Positions 56,402 to 64,000 of a DNA stretch of 64,000 nucleotides are shown here, piece after piece. The position numbers and the translations under genes are program-made. The stretch is from an uncultured Cyclobacteriaceae bacterium (GTDB taxonomy: Bacteria; Bacteroidota; Bacteroidia; Cytophagales; Cyclobacteriaceae), in the NCBI GenBank assembly GCA_937958005.1, contig CALGOB010000010.1, positions 1-64,000 on the forward strand, written 5' to 3'. Position 1 is the stretch's first letter, and each line of letters opens with the position of its first letter. Below the pieces are notes generated by a model. It searched no databases and was not told where the DNA came from. It worked only from the letters and a program-made list of their open reading frames with translations.

Positions 56402-57676
56402 TTATAATTTGAAACCTAATACTGTATAATCATCTGATTGTCCTTCGACAAACGTTTTGTTAATAGCAGTATCTATTTCGTTTTTTTGTTCCTCAAAAGG
56501 TTTAGAAACATTACTTTCAACTAGCTGGGTGAAGGTTCCAATATCCATCAAATTCTTATCCATCCCTTGCGTAGAGGAAAGGAAACCACCAGAGAACATA
56601 TAAAATGAAACTGGTTCGGTATATTTTAATGTATATTTCTTAATTGCTTCTTTAGTATCACTGGGGTCTTCTTTAGATCCCTGTACCAAAGATAAATTAT
56701 TTTCGTGGTAAATTAATACATCATGACCGACACCTGCAAAACTCAATTTTTCATTGATATGATCAATTGATACAATTGATGCTTTTACTTTACCTCCAAG
56801 TTTTTCTTCAGTACCAGATTTAAACATTTCATTGAGTTCAATAAACAAGAATTGAAGAATATCATCTGCGTTGATAATTTTTCTAGCTTGAACAATTTCA
56901 TTTACCAATGAATCTGCTATAAAACTCTGTATAGAACCTATTAAACCTTCCCCTTTACACTCCAACAATGCAATAAAAGTGTATTGTTGTCCTCTCATAT
57001 CAATGCTTCCATGCCAATAAAAGTCAGCACTCACAATGCCTTTCGGATTGTAAATCACAAAATGCTCATCAAACTTTCGTTCTAACTTAGTAGGATTAGG
57101 CAACATTGATTTTTGGAGCTTTCCTACAAAATTTATACTTTTTGTTAAATCATCATTGAGATCTGAGAGCTCTTTGGTTCTTTCTTTTACCGTACTTTCT
57201 AAACCAACATTTACTGTTTTAAGCTGCTCTACTAAATTTACATTATCTTTTTTCAATTGATAAGACTCCATTGCTTTATCAATTGTGGATTTCATTTCAC
57301 CAAAATCCCAAGGTTTTGTAATGTATTTATAGATTCCTACTTTATTTACAGCATCTTTTATTACTTCAATGTCAGTAAATCCTGTAAGTATAATAGATAT
57401 CATTTCAGGATAATCAGGAGCCATCTTTTCCAAAAACTCCGTTCCAGTCATTATAGGCATTCGTTGATCCGTAATGACTAATTGTATCTCATTATTCTTT
57501 AGTATTTCAAAAGCTTCTGTTACTGGGTCTTCTGTTACATAGACATTAAAAAGCTTTTTAAAAAGTGATTTAAATACCCTTAAATTACTCTTCTCATCAT
57601 CGATGTATAAAATACTATAAGGTTTCTTTTCTCTAACCCTTCTTTCTTTAGTAGGTTCTGCTGTTGCTATCTCCAT
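56402..57676 (-). CDS. Response regulator with degenerate SpoIIE-type phosphatase domain, cassette B
   Basis: 424 residues. The receiver domain is intact (LYIDDEKSNLR, Asp70 in VITDQRMP, Lys121 in ITKPW). The coiled coil and the LQKSMLPNP entry to the phosphatase domain match cassette A. But metal-binding segments are altered: SADFYW keeps Asp218, LLECKGEG replaces LLDCTGHG (Asp to Glu239, His to Glu243), the RDGMD segment reads GGKVKA, YSDGYKDQ reads FSGGFLSS (both Asp lost), while QSDDYTVLG keeps Asp415/416. It is probably inactive or nearly so as a phosphatase, and may bind instead. The start ATG at 57676 is 44 bases after the kinase gene. Confidence 0.88.
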   Translation of the reverse strand: MEIATAEPTKERRVREKKPYSILYIDDEKSNLRVFKSLFKKLFNVYVTEDPVTEAFEILKNNEIQLVITDQRMPIMTGTEFLEKMAPDYPEMISIILTGFTDIEVIKDAVNKVGIYKYITKPWDFGEMKSTIDKAMESYQLKKDNVNLVEQLKTVNVGLESTVKERTKELSDLNDDLTKSINFVGKLQKSMLPNPTKLERKFDEHFVIYNPKGIVSADFYWHGSIDMRGQQYTFIALLECKGEGLIGSIQSFIADSLVNEIVQARKIINADDILQFLFIELNEMFKSGTEEKLGGKVKASIVSIDHINEKLSFAGVGHDVLIYHENNLSLVQGSKEDPSDTKEAIKKYTLKYTEPVSFYMFSGGFLSSTQGMDKNLMDIGTFTQLVESNVSKPFEEQKNEIDTAINKTFVEGQSDDYTVLGFKL

Positions 57677-57720
57677 GCTGTAGATTTGTGACTCATTTTT
57701 TCAAAAGACAAAACTGACAA

Positions 57721-59619
57721 TTATTTATTGAGAGAATAAACATCCTCTTTGTTTTTAGTTTTATCAATCTTTTTAGGTAGTGTAATCACAAATTCTGTAC
57801 CTACTCCTACCTCTGAATTTAACTCTATTTTTCCTCCATGCTTTTCAATAATGCCAAATGATATTGACATTCCTAAACCTGTACCTACACCTACTGGCTT
57901 AGTTGTAAAAAATGGTTCAAATATTCTCTGACGAACCTCGTCAGGAATACCACAACCATTGTCTTTTATTCTAATAACAACCGCATTGTCATCTATATTT
58001 TCAGTATAGATTTGAATTTCAGGGTTTTTTCTATCTTCAGGCATTGCTTGTATAGCATTGTTCAAGATATTCATATATACCTGATTTAACTGACCTGGAT
58101 AGCATTCTATCTCCCCAATGGTGTCATCATAGAATTTTGAAACTGTGATTTTATTTTTAGTCTTATTTTTAAGCAGTGTTAATGTTGCATCAATATTTTC
58201 ATTAATTAATGCTGGCTTACTTTCTTCTTCATCAAGTCTAGAGAATACCCTTAGGCCTTTTACAATTTCAATGGTTCTTACGGCTCCGTAATTTACGTCG
58301 TTCAAAATCTCATCCAAATCTTCTAAAAGCTCTTCGTATTCTACATCTTCTTTAAGTTCTAATATTTCCTCTTTTAATTCTGCAGGATCTGTACCCTCCT
58401 CCTCTAATTCAGAATATTTCTCAAGTACTTCCTTAACTGATTCTAAAGACATTTTAATGGAACTAATTCCATTGTATATAAAGTTTATTGGATTATTAAT
58501 CTCATGTGCAATTCCCGCTGTTAATTGTCCTAGAGAAGCCATTTTTTCAGAGTGTACCAACTGAGATTGTGTACCTTTCAGCCTATTCATGGCATCATTG
58601 AGGTTTTTAGTTGCTGACTGCTCTTTTGATAACAGGTCTTTCATTTTCTTCTCAGCTAAGAATAGTTTTTCATTATCTTCTAACTGCTTATCAGCTAATT
58701 CCCTAATCTCAACTTCAGAATTTTGAAGTTTCTGATAAGCTCCCTCTAAATCCTTCTGTGTTTTTAATAATTTCTCGTTAATGGATATCTGCTCTTTGGT
58801 ACTTCTTAACAATTTCTTTTCAGATTCTTCCAATTGAGCGTTTTTGATCTCCATTTGTTTTTTAGACCTTTTCAACTCTTTATTTACCGCTATTTGAGAA
58901 TCATATGACTTTCTTAAATCCTCTTCAGATTTCTTCACTTTTTGATAAGCTTTATTTGCTGAAAGAAAGTTTTTACCTGCTAAATTAACTGTGGGTCTAA
59001 AAATGAATAATGATTGAATTAATAATATGGCTCCTAGTGAACCTAATAAAACCCATTCCAACAAAGAATAACGGCCAATGTTTACTTCTGAAGTTGCTAA
59101 GAACCTGTTGGCCATTTCCTGTGTCCTTTCAGTAAAATTTCGTTCTAGTTGAAATATGTCATTCGTAAAACGCTGGAGTTTAAGTTTCCTATCCCCATCC
59201 TTAAATTTCACCAATATCAAGCTATTACTCGAATTTTCTAATAATGTATTGTAACCTTTTGTTTCTTGATACAAAGAAGCAATTTCATTATCATCCAACT
59301 GAGATTCTATCCCTAAATCATCACTTCCATCTCGAATTCCTTTGTATATCAATTGGAGTCTTTCAAGCGAACTCTCTACCTCAGCTTGAGCTCTTACGTA
59401 GTTCTTTTCGCTACGGTCAGAGGCATAAACCATGGCTGCGGCTGATTTTGCAATCTTTTGTATCATAATAGATTGTTCCCCTGCGAGGTTAATCAATTTA
59501 TTATTGACATTTTTTGCTTCAAGTACATCTCTTTGAAAGACAAACTCATTCGCAACTACAATACCTATTATCAAGGCAATTGTGATCACATATAGAATAG
59601 TAAATAAATTATTCTTCAT
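57721..59619 (-). CDS. Membrane histidine kinase with PilJ-like sensor, cassette B
   Basis: 632 residues. Two membrane helices (about 7-25 and 188-208) flank an outer four-helix region whose opening, NLAGEQSIMIQKIAKSAAAM, resembles the PilJ/NarX-type sensor of nitrate and type IV pili chemoreceptors. A long coiled coil (about 220-350) precedes HisKA ([14 protein letters not shown], His372) and the ATPase domain (GVGTGLGMSISFGIIEK). It has no PAS domain, unlike the cassette A kinase, but its HisKA and ATPase parts are closely similar to that protein. It should phosphorylate the receiver protein encoded next. Confidence 0.9.
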   Translation of the reverse strand: MKNNLFTILYVITIALIIGIVVANEFVFQRDVLEAKNVNNKLINLAGEQSIMIQKIAKSAAAMVYASDRSEKNYVRAQAEVESSLERLQLIYKGIRDGSDDLGIESQLDDNEIASLYQETKGYNTLLENSSNSLILVKFKDGDRKLKLQRFTNDIFQLERNFTERTQEMANRFLATSEVNIGRYSLLEWVLLGSLGAILLIQSLFIFRPTVNLAGKNFLSANKAYQKVKKSEEDLRKSYDSQIAVNKELKRSKKQMEIKNAQLEESEKKLLRSTKEQISINEKLLKTQKDLEGAYQKLQNSEVEIRELADKQLEDNEKLFLAEKKMKDLLSKEQSATKNLNDAMNRLKGTQSQLVHSEKMASLGQLTAGIAHEINNPINFIYNGISSIKMSLESVKEVLEKYSELEEEGTDPAELKEEILELKEDVEYEELLEDLDEILNDVNYGAVRTIEIVKGLRVFSRLDEEESKPALINENIDATLTLLKNKTKNKITVSKFYDDTIGEIECYPGQLNQVYMNILNNAIQAMPEDRKNPEIQIYTENIDDNAVVIRIKDNGCGIPDEVRQRIFEPFFTTKPVGVGTGLGMSISFGIIEKHGGKIELNSEVGVGTEFVITLPKKIDKTKNKEDVYSLNK

Positions 59620-59837
59620 AATTATTTTGTTATGAACCTGATTATTCGATTCTCAAATTTATTTTATCATTCGCTCTTAAACCAATAAACTTGCCTGATC
59701 CAGTTTATTTGATAATTGAACTAGAAAACTATTGTGATAAATTTTGATTATTGACTAACTACAATAAATTACAATAGTTGTAAAAATAAGGCAATGTTTA
59801 CATTAAATGCTTAATCAAATTTACAAATTATATTTTA

Positions 59838-61499
59838 ATGGGACAAACAACAAATAACCCACTTCCTGAAACATATTATTTGGATTATTTCAATTTCCTA
59901 CTTTCGTTCACCCAGAAGAACTATGCAAACATAATAGGAAAAAAGGAATTAAGCTTTATTAAGAAATTCCAAACCTTAAGTTTTGAGGCTAAGTGCTTAT
60001 TTGTTCGCATCTCTAACAGAAAAGGGCCTGCTTTTAGAGCATCAAAATTAGTTTATCGAGAAATCCCTAATCTTAATCCCTCAATCAAAGAACTTTGTCG
60101 AAATGAGTTCGTTTCATTTGAAAACAAGTTGGATGCAAAAGAATTATTATTGCTATTCACTAAAACTGAAATTCTGAAATTAGGAAAAGTCAATGACTGG
60201 CAAAGTTTATACAGCTCCTCCTCAAAAAAAGATGATATAATTTTTTCAATAACAGATGGTGTAAATGAAGATAAAATCACCAAAATTCTTTTCGACGAAG
60301 AGGTCATTATTTTCTTTGAATGCGTAGAACTGATCAACTTTTTTAAATTGCTTTTTTTCGGAGATTTATATTCAGACATGACTCAATTCGTTATTAAAGA
60401 CTTAGGTAATATAAAACTCGAAGACTTTACTGGAGTTACTTTCTCTCCTAATTTTGATACAAGGGAAGAAATAGATGAGTACATTAAAATAGCCAAGATC
60501 TATCAAGAATTTAAATCTGAAAAAGAATTACTACCTCCTCTTGATTGTTACTATTGGTTTAATGATTTACAACTAACTATTAATTCACCAAATCATAAAA
60601 AGATCAAAAGTCTTTATAAGAGATTCATTATAAAGTTAGCAAAGCATCTTGAGACAAATAATTTACTGACTGAAGCATTAGAAATATACCAAAAACTGAA
60701 TGTCTCCCCAGTCAGAGAGCGAAGGGTAAGGTTATTAGCTAAGTTAAACGAACTGGCACAAGCTAATCAACTTGCAAAAGAAATTTTAGAAAACCCAGAA
60801 GATGCTAATGAGGAACTATTTGCAAAGGATTTCCTAAATGCTAAAGAAGGTAAAATCAAAAAAAGTACTACAAGATCCTTAAAAACTGCAGAAGAAATAG
60901 TTATTGAGAGGAATACTTCAATCAATGTGGAACAACAGGCAATAGCATATTTTGAAAGTAAAGGTTATCACGCTTTTCATACAGAAAATACTCTATGGCG
61001 TTTCCTTTTTGGACTTGTTTTCTGGGAAGAGACGTATGACCTCAGCCAAAATTCATTTCACCATCCCTTGCAAAGGTCACCTTCAGATCTAAGAGACCTT
61101 TCATTTTACGAAAAAAGATCTGTTGCTATTGACAAACGGTTAAAGTCTATTAGATCAAAAAAGAAATTTAATTCGCTAGTTAATGATACTTACTCTTTAA
61201 AATATGGAATTGCTAATTATCTAGTTTTTTGGAACGAACAGTTATTAGAAGTTTCACTTAAATCAATTGAACTGCTACCGTTAATTGGGTTAAAAAAAAT
61301 ACTATTAATGATTGCAAAACATGTCAAGACTAATTCAACAGGCTTTCCAGATTTATTTATTTTCAGAAACAAAGAGTATCACTTTTATGAAATAAAATCC
61401 CCTACGGATCAACTATCTGCGCAGCAATTATTTTGGATTGACTACCTCAATAAATGCAAGATAAAAGCGGATGTTTTAAAAGTAAAGTGGCAAAAATAA
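59838..61499 (+). CDS. VRR-NUC domain (FAN1-like) nuclease
   Basis: 553 residues. The C-terminal VRR-NUC motif reads TGFPDLFIFRNKEYHFYEIKSP then TDQLSAQQLFWIDYL, with the catalytic PD-(D/E)xK pattern (Asp in PDLF, Glu and Lys in EIK). The middle has SAP/TPR-like helices and a VNDTYSLKYGIANYLVFWNE region as in bacterial FAN1/KIAA1018 proteins. FAN1 proteins cut branched and cross-linked DNA. No repair gene is adjacent; it has its own 218-base upstream gap shared divergently with the cassette B kinase. Confidence 0.85.
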   Translation: MGQTTNNPLPETYYLDYFNFLLSFTQKNYANIIGKKELSFIKKFQTLSFEAKCLFVRISNRKGPAFRASKLVYREIPNLNPSIKELCRNEFVSFENKLDAKELLLLFTKTEILKLGKVNDWQSLYSSSSKKDDIIFSITDGVNEDKITKILFDEEVIIFFECVELINFFKLLFFGDLYSDMTQFVIKDLGNIKLEDFTGVTFSPNFDTREEIDEYIKIAKIYQEFKSEKELLPPLDCYYWFNDLQLTINSPNHKKIKSLYKRFIIKLAKHLETNNLLTEALEIYQKLNVSPVRERRVRLLAKLNELAQANQLAKEILENPEDANEELFAKDFLNAKEGKIKKSTTRSLKTAEEIVIERNTSINVEQQAIAYFESKGYHAFHTENTLWRFLFGLVFWEETYDLSQNSFHHPLQRSPSDLRDLSFYEKRSVAIDKRLKSIRSKKKFNSLVNDTYSLKYGIANYLVFWNEQLLEVSLKSIELLPLIGLKKILLMIAKHVKTNSTGFPDLFIFRNKEYHFYEIKSPTDQLSAQQLFWIDYLNKCKIKADVLKVKWQK

Positions 61500-61792
61500 A
61501 GGTCATTAATCCAATGTTTAATGTAAATAGGTATTAGTATTTTATTTAAGCGTATCTTAATTGGCACTTATTTGTCACTAGCCATTTTTGGGTTTGTAAT
61601 ATCATTAAATGACCTTATTCAATCAGTGTTTCATTACTTAATAAGATAAAACAAACTGACATAAAGATACAGAGGCAAGTAAAAGTTAAATGAACAGTGA
61701 AAAGGATGATGGATTCATCTCAAATTATTCAAGCAGTTAAATAGAAATAAAAAGAGGTCTGATATTAGAGCAAAAACCATATCTTAGACCCT

Positions 61793-63091
61793 ATGAAAGT
61801 ATTGATGTTTGGATGGGAGTTTTCTCCACAATATACTGGTGGGCTTGGGGTAGTATGTCACGATTTATCCAATGCATTGTGTAAAAAACATGAGGTAACT
61901 TTCATTGTTCCCAGTAAGAAGAAACAATCTTTAAAAATAAAGAAAAAGAAAACTACTAGAAAGACGAACTTAAGAGCGGTAAGTCAAATTAAATCTGATC
62001 GGTTAAACAAGGTATTAAACAACCCTCAATTTAACTATCTTGATTTAAATTCGAACTTGGTTCCTTATGTTTCTGGTAAACTGATAGGTAGTTTAATAAA
62101 CAAGAGAAATGTCTCAAAGAAACAGAAAGAATTAGAGGTATTCAATTCCATTCCTTTGACTGGAGAGTATAATAACAACCTTACTGCTGAAGTAATTAAA
62201 TATTCAATAAGTGCTTCTGAGTTATATATGAACAAGGGGTTTGAAATCATTCATGCTCATGATTGGATAGGTATTAACGCAGGTATTTTAGCTAAAAAAC
62301 AACTAAAAATTCCATTAATAGCCCATATCCATAGTATAGAATTCGATCGAAATGGCCTATTTGGCAATCCAAGTATCATTAAAATGGAAAAAGAGGGCTT
62401 ACTGCAATCTGATGCAATTATTTGTGTAAGTAACAAAACCAAACAGAATATTATAGAGCAATATCAAATAGATCCATCTAAAATAACGATAGTTCCCAAT
62501 GCTCCAAGCTGGAATACTACTACTAGACAAGCTAAGAAAAACCAAAGAACCAACATCGGGTTTATTGGCCGGTTTACTTATCAAAAAAGCCCCGAAAAAT
62601 TCATTGATCTGGCTAGAGAATTGTTTAGCTACTCAAGTAAATTTAGTTTTTCAATGATTGGGACAGGGCATTTATCTGATAGGTTAGTTCATAAAGCCAA
62701 TCAATTAAACCTCACAAAACAAATAGAATTTAGAGGTTTCTTAACTAGAAAAGAGATAAAAAAAATACTCAAGAAAATTACAGTTCTAGTCATTCCATCT
62801 ATTTCTGAACCTTTTGGCTTGGTAGCATTAGAAGCTACCGCGATGGGAGTACCTGTTATTATTACTGATAACGCAGGGGTTTGCGAATATATTCCTTTCA
62901 AAACTTTCCCCCACTGGGACACTCATAAAATGAAACAATTAGTTATTGAACTGATTAATCATCCTAAAAAAACCATCAACTATGTCAATGACTGTCAAGC
63001 CCACGCAAAAAAACTAAAATGGAAAAAGGCTGCGAAACAAATTACTAAAGTGTATGAAAAGCAACAATTTAATGTTTCTAATCTTGAGTAA
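61793..63091 (+). CDS. Glycosyltransferase family 4/5-like protein
   Basis: 432 residues. The N-terminus MKVLMFGWEFSPQYTGGLGVV is the GT-B 'GGLG' loop of starch-synthase-like and family 4 transferases, and HAHDWIGINAGILAKKQ, GRFTYQKSPEKFI and ISEPFGLVALEATAMGVPVI complete a GT-B enzyme with the donor-binding E-x7-E motif. A basic insert (about residues 50-95, KKKQSLKIKKKKTTRK) is unusual and may be disordered. It probably transfers a hexose or related sugar; acceptor unknown. A 293-base gap upstream has no recognised feature. Confidence 0.88.
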   Translation: MKVLMFGWEFSPQYTGGLGVVCHDLSNALCKKHEVTFIVPSKKKQSLKIKKKKTTRKTNLRAVSQIKSDRLNKVLNNPQFNYLDLNSNLVPYVSGKLIGSLINKRNVSKKQKELEVFNSIPLTGEYNNNLTAEVIKYSISASELYMNKGFEIIHAHDWIGINAGILAKKQLKIPLIAHIHSIEFDRNGLFGNPSIIKMEKEGLLQSDAIICVSNKTKQNIIEQYQIDPSKITIVPNAPSWNTTTRQAKKNQRTNIGFIGRFTYQKSPEKFIDLARELFSYSSKFSFSMIGTGHLSDRLVHKANQLNLTKQIEFRGFLTRKEIKKILKKITVLVIPSISEPFGLVALEATAMGVPVIITDNAGVCEYIPFKTFPHWDTHKMKQLVIELINHPKKTINYVNDCQAHAKKLKWKKAAKQITKVYEKQQFNVSNLE

Positions 63092-63151
63092 ATTTCAATA
63101 TCCAATTATGGTTAATCTTAATCCTTTAAATTTAACATAAGCTATTTATTT

Positions 63152-64000
63152 GTGATTTCATTTTGGGAAAAATCCAGTTTGCTACAAAAAGACATTGTCA
63201 TAATAGGCAGTGGAATAACGGGTTTATCAGCTGCTGCTTGTATTAAAGAAATGCAGCCTGAGCGAGGAGTTACTGTTATAGATCAAGGCATTTTACCGAC
63301 AGGCGCCAGCACCAGAAACGCTGGTTTTGCCTGCTTTGGAAGCCTCAGTGAGGTTATAGATGATTTATTTACCATGCCTCAACAAGAAGTAATTGACCTT
63401 GTTTCTATGAGACTGAGTGGCTTGGATATCCTAAAAAAAAGACTTGGTGAAAAAAGTATCGATTTTCAACAACATGGGGGTTATGAAATAATCAATGAAG
63501 CTGATGTGCATTATGTAGAAAAAATCAACTTCATCAATGAGCTTTTAAGTCCCTTATTTGGAAGAAGTGTTTATGAACTAAGAGACGAAAAAATAAGCTC
63601 TTTTGGATTTTCTAGTGAACATATAAAACACTTGGTCTATACTCCATTTGAAGGGCAACTTGACACCGGAAAAATGATGTCTAAATTGCTTTCGTATTGC
63701 AGGGATCTTTCTGTTGAGTTCATAACAAACACTCCTGTCACTAAACTTGAGGATGTTGGTGATTCGGTATCTGTAGTGCTTCAAGATCTATTGATTTTAA
63801 ATGCCAATAAGGTATTGATAGCTACTAACGGGCTTACAGAAACATTAATTCCAAATACAAGCGTAAAACCGGCAAGAGGCCTTTTGTTTATTACTGCACC
63901 TATTCCAAAATTAAAGTTTAAAGGAACTTTTCATATGGATAAAGGATACTATTACTTCCGGAATTTCAATAAAAGGGTCATTTTAGGAGGTGGGAGGAAT
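63152..64000 (+). CDS. FAD-dependent oxidoreductase (partial, runs off the window)
   Basis: Open from a GTG at 63152 to the end of the window (283 codons, in frame with position 64000); an in-frame TAA at 63119 blocks anything longer upstream, and a TTG at 63179 is another possible start. The N-terminus has the FAD-binding motif DIVIIGSGITGLSAAACI and the ASTRNAGFACFGS segment of the DAO/glycine oxidase superfamily; later QLDTGKMMSKLLSYC and VLIATNGLTETLIP fit it. It oxidises an amine or amino acid-like substrate; the C-terminal third is missing here. Confidence 0.82.
   Translation, partial: MISFWEKSSLLQKDIVIIGSGITGLSAAACIKEMQPERGVTVIDQGILPTGASTRNAGFACFGSLSEVIDDLFTMPQQEVIDLVSMRLSGLDILKKRLGEKSIDFQQHGGYEIINEADVHYVEKINFINELLSPLFGRSVYELRDEKISSFGFSSEHIKHLVYTPFEGQLDTGKMMSKLLSYCRDLSVEFITNTPVTKLEDVGDSVSVVLQDLLILNANKVLIATNGLTETLIPNTSVKPARGLLFITAPIPKLKFKGTFHMDKGYYYFRNFNKRVILGGGRN

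Noticed and set aside
61494-61620. Possible distant inverted pair AAGGTCATTAAT / ATTAAATGACCTT after the VRR-NUC gene
   Set aside because: Only about 12 bases match, the loop is over 90 bases, and there is no T run; likely chance in AT-rich DNA.
1-64000. tRNA, rRNA and CRISPR arrays
   Set aside because: I looked in the gaps for T-loop sequences, rRNA landmarks and evenly spaced short repeats and saw none; the four-copy repeats are dispersed, not arrayed.

Overview
The window is an AT-rich stretch of a Bacteroidota chromosome, most likely a marine or soil member of the Cytophagales. The evidence is a 2302-residue exported protein with a type IX secretion (T9SS) C-terminal domain, a PID-CTERM mini-protein, paired DUF4252 genes behind an ECF sigma factor, 7TMR-DISM hybrid histidine kinases, a DUF1080 (3-keto-glycoside hydrolase family) sugar operon and a DUF1272 gene. 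I see no rRNA, tRNA, CRISPR array, prophage or intact insertion sequence. The genus cannot be fixed by eye.

Layout. 1-322: leader DNA with a GC-rich hairpin-forming element. 323-4809: plus-strand cluster of ECF sigma factor, membrane-anchored presumed anti-sigma partner, two DUF4252 proteins, a DoxX-like membrane protein and a two-gene ABC exporter. 4810-5744: first dispersed-repeat cluster. 5745-15023: a small possible STAS-like protein, then a minus-strand operon read from 15023 down: sugar/nucleoside-type permease, Gfo/Idh/MocA oxidoreductase, TIM-barrel isomerase, DUF1080 hydrolase, 902-residue PQQ-type sugar dehydrogenase/cytochrome c lipoprotein, second isomerase, flavin amine oxidase. 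15161-20105: tandem 7TMR-DISM hybrid kinases. 20254-23374: ppk1 and mdh. 24108-29531: signalling cassette A (six-PAS histidine kinase, receiver-SpoIIE phosphatase, 78-residue protein). 30057-36563: small secreted proteins, acyl-CoA ligase, GmhB-like phosphatase and small unknowns. 37323-44500: giant T9SS protein and PID-CTERM peptide. 44832-45587: metallopeptidase. 45588-47035: second repeat cluster. 47036-55443: threonine synthase, LysR regulator, DUF1272 protein, FdhF/YdeP molybdoenzyme, alpha/beta hydrolase, UvrD/PcrA helicase. 55444-56150: third repeat cluster. 56151-59619: cassette B, a second copy of the kinase / receiver-phosphatase / small-protein module. 59838-64000: VRR-NUC protein, glycosyltransferase and a truncated FAD oxidoreductase.

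The strongest candidates for something undescribed are: (i) the duplicated three-gene signalling cassette, whose third member is a short protein with a shared KWC...MAW...LEEPS pattern and whose phosphatase in copy B has lost key metal-binding residues; and (ii) three clusters in which several families of dispersed repeats occur side by side, including a 181-bp fold-back element flanked by TTAA and a multi-hairpin repeat that supplies the last codons of the threonine synthase gene.

All calls are from reading sequence and translated frames; no database search was run.
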